Source: Sphingosinithalassobacter sp. CS137 (GTDB lineage Bacteria; Pseudomonadota; Alphaproteobacteria; Sphingomonadales; Sphingomonadaceae). From it: a stretch of DNA of 64,000 bases. The stretch lies in assembly GCF_014334115.1 (NCBI RefSeq), contig NZ_CP060494.1, positions 2,076,501-2,140,500 on the forward strand, written 5' to 3'. Positions 1 through 6,794 of this stretch are shown piece after piece. The position numbers and the translations under genes were made by a program. The notes under the pieces are model-generated. The model searched no databases. It saw only the letters and a program-made list of their open reading frames with translations, and was not told the DNA's origin. How positions within the stretch are numbered: the stretch's first letter is position 1; each line of letters starts with the position of its first letter.

Positions 1-2
1 TC

Positions 3-569
3 TCCCCCTGGGCGCGCATCGTGAAGCAGGAAATGGAGCGCGCGCGGAGCATCGATCTCATCTCCGCCTATTTCGCGCCGAGCCCCGCGATGCTGCGGCG
101 GCTTGACGAGGCCGGGCGGCGTGGCCGGGTGCGGCTCGTCCTGCCATCGAAAATGGATCATACTGCGGCGATCTGGGCGGCGCGCTTCGCCTATGCGGGG
201 CTGCTGCGCAAGCAGGTCGAGATCTACGAATATCAGCCGACAAAACTGCACACCAAGCTCTATGTCGTCGACGACGTGGTGCATATCGGCTCGGCCAATT
301 TCGACATTCGCAGCCTCTTTCTCAATCTCGAGCTGATGCTGCGGATCGACGATCCGGCCTTTGCCGCGCATGTCCGTGCCTATGTCGACGGCGAAGTGGC
401 GGCATCGGAGACGATCACTGCGGAGCTCTATCGCGCGCGCGCAACGCCGTGGCGTCGGCTGAAGCAGATGGCCGCCTGGTTCGTGATGGTCGTGCTCGAC
501 TTCAGCGTCACCCGCCAGCTCAATTTCGACCGGTCCGACGGCGAGACGCGACGCCGACGTCCGGACTGA
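3..569 (+). CDS. Phospholipase D-like protein, cardiolipin synthase type (3' part)
   Basis: The reading frame is open to the left window edge, so the gene starts upstream and only about the last 188 residues are visible. The GTG at 21 is probably internal, because the frame before it reads SPWARIV without interruption. The second HKD motif is clear (HTKLYVVDD, then GSANFD), with the H-x-K-x4-D spacing of the phospholipase D superfamily. Downstream lies FDIRSLFLNLELML, typical of the C-terminal half of bacterial cardiolipin synthases. These are membrane enzymes that join two phosphatidylglycerols, or transfer a phosphatidyl group, to make cardiolipin. The first HKD motif and any N-terminal membrane helices would be outside the window. 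A different PLD-family transferase remains possible. Confidence 0.85.
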   Translation, partial: SPWARIVKQEMERARSIDLISAYFAPSPAMLRRLDEAGRRGRVRLVLPSKMDHTAAIWAARFAYAGLLRKQVEIYEYQPTKLHTKLYVVDDVVHIGSANFDIRSLFLNLELMLRIDDPAFAAHVRAYVDGEVAASETITAELYRARATPWRRLKQMAAWFVMVVLDFSVTRQLNFDRSDGETRRRRPD

Positions 570-612
570 CTGCGGCTCCGCGCGTCGGCGGGTTGACGTG
601 CCCGTCAACACA

Positions 613-628
613 CTTACACCAGTGTAAG
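613..628. promoter_or_regulatory. Dyad operator upstream of the thiolase gene
   Basis: A perfect inverted repeat, CTTACAC-CA-GTGTAAG, lies 38 bases before the thiolase ATG. A near-identical dyad (CTTACAC-TC-GTGCAAG) sits at 5367-5382 between the acyl-CoA ligase and acyl-CoA dehydrogenase genes. Size and symmetry fit a dimeric repressor, for example of the TetR family that often controls acyl-CoA catabolism. No regulator gene is present in the neighbourhood, so the binding protein is unknown. Confidence 0.6.
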
Positions 629-666
629 CGAAGTCGCGGAAACATGCGGCACCTGGTGGCGAGAGG

Positions 667-1827
667 ATGGCAATGGCGGAAGCATATATCGTGGCGGCGG
701 CGCGGACCGCAGGCGGACGACGCAACGGCAAGCTGATGAGCTGGCACCCGGCGGATCTGGGCGGCGCGATTCTCTCGGCGATCGCCGAGCGCAGCGGCAT
801 CGATCCGGCGGCGATCGACGACGTTGTCATGGGCTGCGTCGGCCAGGCGGGCGAGCAGGCGCTGCACGTCGGCCGCAACTCGGTGCTCGCCTCGACACTG
901 CCGCAGAGCGTGCCAGCGGTCACCGTCGATCGCCAGTGCGGCTCGTCGCAACAGGCGCTGCAGTTCGCTGCGCAGGCCGTGATGTCGGGCACGCAGGACG
1001 TGGTGATCGCCAGCGGCGTCGAGCATATGAGCCGCGTTCCGATGGGCACCTCGGTCGCGGGCGGCGCCAAGCCGTTCAGCGACAATATCCTCGAGCGATT
1101 CGGCGTGCGCGGCTTCAGCCAGTTCACCGGCGCCGAGATGATCGCCAGGAAATACGGCTACAGCCGTGAACAGCTCGACGCCTATTCGCTGGAGAGCCAT
1201 AAGCGCGCGGCCGCCGCCACCGAGCGCGGCGATTTCGAGGACGAAATCGTCCCGCTCGAAGTCGAGACGGCGGATGGCACCGAACTCCACAAGGTGGACG
1301 AAGGCATCCGCTTCGACGCGAGCGCCGAGGGGCTCGCGAGCCTCAAGACGCTGGTCGAGGGCGGCGCGATCACCGCGGGCAACGCCAGCCAGATCTGCGA
1401 CGGATCGTCGGCCGTGCTGGTCGTGTCCGAACAGGCGCTCAAGGATCATGGCCTCACTCCGCTCGCGCGGATCGTGAACCTCACCGTCACCGGGGGCGAC
1501 CCGGTGGTGATGCTGGAAGAGCCGCTGTTCGCGACCGATCGGGCGCTCAAGCGCGCGGGCATGAAGATCGACGACATCGACCTCTATGAAGTCAATGAGG
1601 CGTTCGCGCCGGTGCCGCTCGCCTGGATGGAGCATACGGGCGGATCGCACGATCGGCTCAACGTCAACGGTGGCGCGATCGCGCTCGGCCATCCGCTCGG
1701 CGCCAGCGGTACCAAGCTGATGACGACGCTGATCCACGCGCTGCGCAAGCGCAAGCTGCGCTACGGCCTGCAGACGATGTGCGAAGGCGGCGGGCTCGCC
1801 AACGTGACCATCGTCGAGGCGCTCTGA
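667..1827 (+). CDS. Thiolase (acetyl-CoA C-acyltransferase)
   Basis: Thiolase of 386 residues, the normal length for the family. It carries out thiolytic cleavage of 3-ketoacyl-CoA, or the reverse condensation, in the cytosol. The nucleophile Cys91 sits in VDRQCGSSQQ. His342 is in the GHP motif (ALGHPLGASG) and the second catalytic Cys372 in MCEGGG, so the active site is complete. A second ATG two codons downstream could also serve as start. It heads a run of three same-strand genes: the CaiB-type gene begins 5 bases after its stop, followed by a short-chain dehydrogenase. With the ligase and acyl-CoA dehydrogenase nearby this fits a beta-oxidation-type degradation cluster. The dyad at 613-628 probably controls it. 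The exact chain-length preference cannot be read from sequence. Confidence 0.93.
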   Translation: MAMAEAYIVAAARTAGGRRNGKLMSWHPADLGGAILSAIAERSGIDPAAIDDVVMGCVGQAGEQALHVGRNSVLASTLPQSVPAVTVDRQCGSSQQALQFAAQAVMSGTQDVVIASGVEHMSRVPMGTSVAGGAKPFSDNILERFGVRGFSQFTGAEMIARKYGYSREQLDAYSLESHKRAAAATERGDFEDEIVPLEVETADGTELHKVDEGIRFDASAEGLASLKTLVEGGAITAGNASQICDGSSAVLVVSEQALKDHGLTPLARIVNLTVTGGDPVVMLEEPLFATDRALKRAGMKIDDIDLYEVNEAFAPVPLAWMEHTGGSHDRLNVNGGAIALGHPLGASGTKLMTTLIHALRKRKLRYGLQTMCEGGGLANVTIVEAL

Positions 1828-1832
1828 TCGCG

Positions 1833-2960
1833 ATGCCCGGAGCGTTGGACGGGCTGCGGATCGTCGAGTTCGCCGGGATCGGGCCGGGCCCGTTCACGGG
1901 CATGATGCTCGCCGATCATGGCGCCGAGGTGATCCGGATCGACCGGCCGGGCGCGAGCTTCGGCCCGGCCGCGCTCGCGCGGTCGCGGCGCTCGATAGCA
2001 CTCGACTTGAAGCAGCCCGAAGGCGTCGCGGTCGCGCGCGCGCTGTGCGGCACTGCCGACGGGCTGATCGAGGGCTATCGGCCGGGCGTGATGGAGCGGC
2101 TCGGGCTCGGCCCGGACGCGCTGCTCGCCGGCAATCCGAAGCTCGTCTATGGCCGGATGACCGGCTGGGGCCAGCATGGCCCGCTCGCCGACCTGCCGGG
2201 GCACGACATCAACTATATCGCGGTCGCGGGCGTGCTCGAAGGGATCGGCCGGCCGGGCGCGCCGCCGGTCGCGCCGGCGAACTATGTCGGCGATTTCGGC
2301 GGTGGCGGGATGCTGCTCGCGTTCGGCATGGTCGCGGCGCTGCTCGCGGTGCAGCGCGGCGCGGCGGGCCAGGTGGTCGATGCCGCGATGACCGACGGCG
2401 CGGCGCTGCTCGCGGCGATGAGCTGGGGCTTTCGCGGCGCGGGCATGTGGCGCGACGGTGCGGGTGCCAATCTGCTCAGCGGCGCCGCGCCCTTCTACCG
2501 CAGCTATGGCTGCTCCGACGGACGGTTCGTGGCGGTGGGAGCGATCGAGCCGCCTTTCTATGCGGCGTTGCTCGACGGCCTTGGCCTCGCCGGCGATCCG
2601 GACTTCGCGCAGCAGATGGACGTCGCGCGCTGGCCCGCACAGAGCGCGCGGCTCGAGACGATCTTCGCGACCCGAAGCCGTGACGAATGGGCCGAGGCGT
2701 TCGCCGGCACCCAGGCGTGCGTCTCCCCGGTTCTGACCATGGGTGAGGCGGCGGCGCACCCGCACAATCGGGCGCGCGGCACGTTCGACGAAGTGGGCGG
2801 CAGTATCGAACCGGCGCCGGCGCCCCGATTCTCGCGCACGCCCGCGGCAGCGCCGACGTCGCCGGGTGCCGTGGGTGTCGATACCGACACGGTGCTCGGT
2901 GCGCTGGGATATGACGACGAAAAGCTCGCGGCGCTGCGCGCCTCGGGTGCCATTCAATAG
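1833..2960 (+). CDS. CaiB/BaiF family CoA enzyme, alpha-methylacyl-CoA racemase type
   Basis: Family III CoA-transferase fold, 375 residues from the ATG at 1833. The frame is open further upstream, but this start lies 5 bases after the thiolase stop and gives the usual N-terminus (LDGLRIVEFAG). Residues known to be catalytic in alpha-methylacyl-CoA racemase can be matched: His124 (LPGHDINY), Asp154 (VGDFGGGG) and Glu239 (VGAIEPPFY). That favours a racemase, which interconverts (2R)- and (2S)-methylacyl-CoA so that methyl-branched chains can enter beta-oxidation, over a true CoA transferase. The translationally tight position behind the thiolase and before an HSD10-type dehydrogenase supports degradation of branched acyl-CoA. 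The substrate is inferred. Confidence 0.85.
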   Translation: MPGALDGLRIVEFAGIGPGPFTGMMLADHGAEVIRIDRPGASFGPAALARSRRSIALDLKQPEGVAVARALCGTADGLIEGYRPGVMERLGLGPDALLAGNPKLVYGRMTGWGQHGPLADLPGHDINYIAVAGVLEGIGRPGAPPVAPANYVGDFGGGGMLLAFGMVAALLAVQRGAAGQVVDAAMTDGAALLAAMSWGFRGAGMWRDGAGANLLSGAAPFYRSYGCSDGRFVAVGAIEPPFYAALLDGLGLAGDPDFAQQMDVARWPAQSARLETIFATRSRDEWAEAFAGTQACVSPVLTMGEAAAHPHNRARGTFDEVGGSIEPAPAPRFSRTPAAAPTSPGAVGVDTDTVLGALGYDDEKLAALRASGAIQ

Positions 2961-2975
2961 ACGAGAGGAACGACG

Positions 2976-3755
2976 ATGAAGTTCGAAGCTACGGCGGCAG
3001 TGGTCACGGGCGGCGCCTCCGGACTCGGTGCGGCAACGGCGCGCGCGCTGGCGAAGGCGGGCGCGAAGGTCGCGCTGTTCGACATGAACGAAGAGAAGGG
3101 CGAGGCAGTCGCGAGCGAGATCGGCGGGGTCTTCTGCAAGGTCGATGTGCGCTCGGACGAGGAGGTCGATGCCGGGTTCGAAAAGGCGCGCGCGGCGCAC
3201 GGGCAGGAGCGGATTCTCGTCAATTGCGCAGGCGTCGGCAACGCGTTCAAGACGGTCGGGCGCGACAAGGCGACGGGCGAGATCAAGGTGTTTCCCGCCG
3301 CGGCCTTCGACTGGGTGATTCAGGTGAATCTGGTCGGCACGTTCCGGTGCATCTCGAAATCGGCCGCGGGCATGCTGACGCTCGAGCCCGGAGAAGGCGG
3401 CGAGCGTGGCGCGATCGTCAACACCGCGAGCGTCGCGGCCGAGGACGGGCAGATCGGCCAGGCGGCCTATTCGGCGTCGAAGGGCGGCATCGTCGGCATG
3501 ACCCTGCCGATCGCGCGCGATCTTTCGGCCGAGGGCATCCGCGTCAACACGATCCTGCCCGGCATTTTCGACACGCCGCTGATGAATGCCGCGCCGCCGC
3601 AGGTGAAGGAGGCGCTCGCCGCGTCCGTGCCGTTCCCGAAGCGGCTCGGCCACCCCGAGGACTATGCGAGCCTGGCGCTCGAAATGCTCCGCAATCCCTA
3701 TTTCAACGGCGAGGACGTTCGCCTCGACGGCGCGATCCGCATGGCTCCGCGCTGA
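2976..3755 (+). CDS. Short-chain dehydrogenase, 3-hydroxyacyl-CoA dehydrogenase type 2 (HSD10-like)
   Basis: Classical SDR of 259 residues with the cofactor motif TGGASGLG (residues 11-18), the structural NCAG motif, Ser152 and the catalytic pair Tyr165/Lys169 (YSASK). The overall sequence, including an acidic residue after the second beta strand (LFDMNEEKG) that suggests NAD+ use, resembles HSD10/3-hydroxy-2-methylbutyryl-CoA dehydrogenases. It would oxidise 3-hydroxyacyl-CoA to 3-ketoacyl-CoA, the substrate of the thiolase two genes upstream. A good ribosome site (GAGGAACG) precedes the ATG. It is the last gene of the three-gene unit and ends 24 bases before the convergent ligase gene. No enoyl-CoA hydratase is visible in the window. 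Confidence 0.88.
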   Translation: MKFEATAAVVTGGASGLGAATARALAKAGAKVALFDMNEEKGEAVASEIGGVFCKVDVRSDEEVDAGFEKARAAHGQERILVNCAGVGNAFKTVGRDKATGEIKVFPAAAFDWVIQVNLVGTFRCISKSAAGMLTLEPGEGGERGAIVNTASVAAEDGQIGQAAYSASKGGIVGMTLPIARDLSAEGIRVNTILPGIFDTPLMNAAPPQVKEALAASVPFPKRLGHPEDYASLALEMLRNPYFNGEDVRLDGAIRMAPR

Positions 3756-3779
3756 GGCACGGCGTGTGCCGGGGCGGAG

Positions 3780-5321
3780 CTACTCCGCCTCGGCCGCCTG
3801 CCAGTACCGGTCGCGCAGCTTGCGCTTGTAGAGCTTGCCGGTCTCATGGCGCGGCAGCGCCCGCTCGAAGTCGATCGATTTCGGGCATTTGACGTGGCTG
3901 AGCCGCTCACGGCACCAGCCGATCAGCTCCTCGGCGAAATCGGGCGTGGCATCGCCCCAGTCGACCGGCTCGATCACTGCCTTCACTTGCTCGCCCATCT
4001 CGGCGTCGGGCACGCCGATCACTGCCGCGTCGGCCACCTTCGGGTGCGTCAGCAGCAGATTCTCGGTCTCCTGGGGATAGATGTTCACGCCGCCCGAGAT
4101 GATGAGGAAACTCGCTCGGTCGGTGAGGAAGAGATAGCCGTCCTCGTCGAGGAAGCCGATGTCGCCGAGCGTCGACCAGCTCGGATGTTCGGGGTGGCGC
4201 ACGCTGGCCGTCTTCTCCGGATCATTGTGATAGGCGAAGGGAACGGCACTCTCGAAATAGACGAGCCCGGGGGCGCCCGGCGGGAGCTCGGCGCCGTCTT
4301 CGTCGCAGATGTGGACGATCGCGGTGGTCGAGCGGCCGACCGAGCCGGGCTTCGCCAGCCACTCCTCGGAAGTGATGAAGGTGGCGCCGTTGTTTTCCGA
4401 TCCGGCATAATATTCGGAGATGATCGGCCCCAGCCAGTCGATCATCGCGCGCTTGACCGGGATCGGGCACGGCGCCGCCGCATGGACGAGGTGGCGCAGC
4501 GACGAGAGGTCGTGGCGGGTGCGCGTTTCCTCGGGAAGCCGCAGCAGCCGTGCAAACATCGTCGGCACCATCTGAGTGAAGGTGACGCGATGCTCCTCGA
4601 TCGCGCGCAGGGCGGCCTCGGCATCGAATTTGCGCAGTACCACGACCGTGCCGCCCAGCCGCTGCATGCCCGTGCTGAAGGCAAGCGGCGCGGTGTGATA
4701 CAGCGGCGCGGGCGTCAGCAGCACGTCGCGCTCGGTGAGGCCGAAGCGCATCTGGAGAAACGCCGCGAGCGGGTGCGGCTCCTCCGCCGCGCCACCGGTC
4801 AGCGGCAGGCGGATGCCCTTCGGTCGGCCGGTGGTGCCGGACGAATAGACCATGTGCGTGCCCGCCGTTTCGTCGGCGATCGGCGTATCCGGGCAAGCAT
4901 CGAGCGCAGCGGACCAGCTTTCGGCACCGGCCAGCGCGCCTCCGGCGGCGTAGATCGCGCGGACGCCGTCCGGCAGCCGCTCGGCGATGCCCGCCGCCCC
5001 CGCGACCTCGGGCGAGGCGACGAGGACGCGCGCACCCGAATCGGCGAGAATATACACGGCCTCTTCGGCGGTGAGCGCAGTGGAAACAGGCACGAAATAG
5101 AGCCCCGCGCGCTGGGCCGCCCAGAAGAGTTCGAAAAAGGCGATTCCGTTCGGCAGCCAGGCCGCGACCGCGTCGCCCGCGCGAAGGCCGTCGCCGCGCA
5201 GGCGATGGGCGCCCTGGTTCGCGCGCCGTTCGAGCGCCTCGAAACTCAACCTCGTGCCGGTTTCCGCCACGATCACGGCGGCGCGCGCCGGATCGCTGGC
5301 GGCGAAGTGCCGCGGATGCAT
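3780..5321 (-). CDS. AMP-binding acyl-CoA ligase
   Basis: ANL-superfamily ligase, 513 residues from an ATG preceded by GGGAGAGAC. The frame extends another 148 codons upstream, but that part overlaps the dehydrogenase gene on the other strand and has no family similarity. The ATP loop is YSSGTTGRPKG (around 159-169, Lys168). The adenylation core YYAGSE, the hinge-region STLGDIGF and the LTDR/GGVNIYPQE segments follow in order. The acylation lysine is Lys496 (ETGKLYKRK). The enzyme activates a carboxylic acid to its CoA thioester through an acyl-adenylate and would feed the neighbouring degradation enzymes. It is divergent from the acyl-CoA dehydrogenase, with a shared operator-like dyad between them. 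Fatty, branched or aromatic substrates are all possible. Confidence 0.9.
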   Translation of the reverse strand: MHPRHFAASDPARAAVIVAETGTRLSFEALERRANQGAHRLRGDGLRAGDAVAAWLPNGIAFFELFWAAQRAGLYFVPVSTALTAEEAVYILADSGARVLVASPEVAGAAGIAERLPDGVRAIYAAGGALAGAESWSAALDACPDTPIADETAGTHMVYSSGTTGRPKGIRLPLTGGAAEEPHPLAAFLQMRFGLTERDVLLTPAPLYHTAPLAFSTGMQRLGGTVVVLRKFDAEAALRAIEEHRVTFTQMVPTMFARLLRLPEETRTRHDLSSLRHLVHAAAPCPIPVKRAMIDWLGPIISEYYAGSENNGATFITSEEWLAKPGSVGRSTTAIVHICDEDGAELPPGAPGLVYFESAVPFAYHNDPEKTASVRHPEHPSWSTLGDIGFLDEDGYLFLTDRASFLIISGGVNIYPQETENLLLTHPKVADAAVIGVPDAEMGEQVKAVIEPVDWGDATPDFAEELIGWCRERLSHVKCPKSIDFERALPRHETGKLYKRKLRDRYWQAAEAE

Positions 5322-5366
5322 CCCAGTCTCTCCCACTTTGTGTTTTCGCGGCAGGATGCGGCCTTG

Positions 5367-5382
5367 CTTACACTCGTGCAAG
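5367..5382. promoter_or_regulatory. Dyad operator in the divergent ligase/dehydrogenase promoter
   Basis: CTTACAC-TC-GTGCAAG, one mismatch from a perfect palindrome and the same half-site and spacing as the site at 613-628. It lies 45 bases before the ligase start and 78 bases before the dehydrogenase start, so one bound dimer could block both promoters. This is direct sequence evidence that the two transcription units share a regulator; the regulator itself is not in the window. Confidence 0.6.
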
Positions 5383-5460
5383 TACTTGTGCGCGTGCCCC
5401 GGCTCTGCGACCAAGGAGGCGACGACCCGGGAGCACACCGGGCGAGCTGGAGAGACTGGA

Positions 5461-6624
5461 ATGGCTGCACTGGACGTACCGCCCCCCGCCTGCATGCGCG
5501 ATCCCGAGATCGAAGCCTTCGCCGAGGGAGCCGGCCGCTTCTTCGAACGCGCGGCGACTCCCGAGCGCATCGCGCGGTGGCGCGAGGCCGGGCAGGTCGA
5601 GCCCGCCTTCTGGCGCGAGGCAGGCGAAGCGGGGCTGCTCGGCGTGTCGATCCCCACCGAATATGGCGGCGCGGGCGGCGACTTCCGGCACGATATCGTC
5701 GCGGTCGAGCAGGTGGGGAAGCACGGGGTCGAGGGCTTTGCGCTGTCGCTCCACAATGTCATCATCCTGCCCTATGTGCTCGCCCACGGCACCGAGGAGC
5801 AGAAGAAGCGGTGGTTGCCCAAGCTCTGCTCGGGTGAGAGCATCTCGGCGATCGCAATGAGCGAGCCGGGTGCCGGGTCGGACCTTCAGGCGATCCGCAC
5901 TACTGCGCTGAAGGACGGCAACGGCTATCGCATCAACGGCGCCAAGACGTTCATCTCGAACGGCCAGATCGCCGATTTCATTGTCGTCGTCGCCAAGACC
6001 GATCCCGAAGCGGGCGGCAGGGGCGTGTCGCTGCTGGTCGTCGAAACCGACCAGGCGGAAGGATTCCGCCGCGGCAAGGCGCTCGACAAGATCGGCAACG
6101 ATGCGCAGGACACGTCTGAGCTGTTCTTCGACGATGTCTGGGTGCCGTCGGAGAATCTTCTCGGCCTCGAGGAAGGCCAGGGCTTTCGCCAGCTGATGGC
6201 CGAGCTCCCCCGCGAACGGCTGATCATCGCGGTGGGATCAATCCAGACGATGGAGCGCGCGCTCGAAACCACGATCGAGTACGTCAAGGAGCGCAAGGCG
6301 TTCGGCCAGCGTATCCTCGATTTCCAGAACACCCAGTTCGTGCTCGCCGAATGCAAGGCCAAGGCGACCGTCGCCAAGGTGTTCGTCAATGACTGTATCC
6401 AGCGCCAGATCGAGGGCACGCTCGACCTTACGACCGCGGCGATCGCGAAGCTGCGCGCCACCGACACCGAGTGGGAGATCGTCGATGCCTGCCTTCAGCT
6501 CCACGGCGGCTATGGCTATGTGAACGACTATCCGATCGCCCGTATGTTCCGGAACAGCCGCGTCCAGCGCATCTACGGCGGTTCGAACGAGATCATGAAG
6601 CTGCTGATCGCGCGCTCGCTCTAG
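5461..6624 (+). CDS. Acyl-CoA dehydrogenase, long-chain type
   Basis: FAD-dependent acyl-CoA dehydrogenase, 387 residues from the ATG at 5461, which follows GGAGAGACTGG. The first family signature is visible in AMSEPGAGSDLQ, with the FAD/substrate region TFISNGQIADF. The C-terminus (RIYGGSNEIMKLL) and the segment ELPRERLIIAV match the long-chain/isovaleryl subgroup, in which the catalytic base is the glutamate of the latter segment and not the one near the C-terminus. It performs the first dehydrogenation of beta-oxidation, passing electrons to electron-transfer flavoprotein. A hairpin directly downstream (6641-6701) isolates it from the next gene. Substrate preference is inferred from subgroup resemblance only. 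Confidence 0.9.
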   Translation: MAALDVPPPACMRDPEIEAFAEGAGRFFERAATPERIARWREAGQVEPAFWREAGEAGLLGVSIPTEYGGAGGDFRHDIVAVEQVGKHGVEGFALSLHNVIILPYVLAHGTEEQKKRWLPKLCSGESISAIAMSEPGAGSDLQAIRTTALKDGNGYRINGAKTFISNGQIADFIVVVAKTDPEAGGRGVSLLVVETDQAEGFRRGKALDKIGNDAQDTSELFFDDVWVPSENLLGLEEGQGFRQLMAELPRERLIIAVGSIQTMERALETTIEYVKERKAFGQRILDFQNTQFVLAECKAKATVAKVFVNDCIQRQIEGTLDLTTAAIAKLRATDTEWEIVDACLQLHGGYGYVNDYPIARMFRNSRVQRIYGGSNEIMKLLIARSL

Positions 6625-6640
6625 CCGCGTTCCGGCATCT

Positions 6641-6701
6641 GCCAGGCGCGCGCCCGTCGCGGATTTGTCGCTGCGCTGCGACAAATCCGCACGCGCCTGG
6701 C
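6641..6701. terminator. Very long inverted repeat downstream of the dehydrogenase
   Basis: An outer 10-base arm (6641-6650) pairs with 6692-6701, and an inner perfect 13-base arm (6659-6671) pairs with 6678-6690 around a 6-base loop. Eight unpaired bases lie on the left between the two arms and one on the right. No T-run follows. It may act as a terminator or processing barrier between the dehydrogenase and the receptor gene, or be a dispersed palindromic repeat. Confidence 0.55.
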
Positions 6702-6794
6702 ACAATTTTGCGACAAGTGACTTCTAGTGGGGCCGGGAAGACTTCGCGGGCCCATCCGGCGTTCGCGGCTATGGCGTAGGGAGTATCGGCTGCG

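Noticed and set aside
520..1737. Long minus-strand frame opposite the thiolase gene
   Set aside because: It mirrors codon bias of the thiolase and has no recognisable protein motifs; the thiolase frame has a complete active site.
3846..5837. 663-codon plus-strand frame over the acyl-CoA ligase
   Set aside because: Antisense shadow of the ligase with arginine-rich, motif-free translation.
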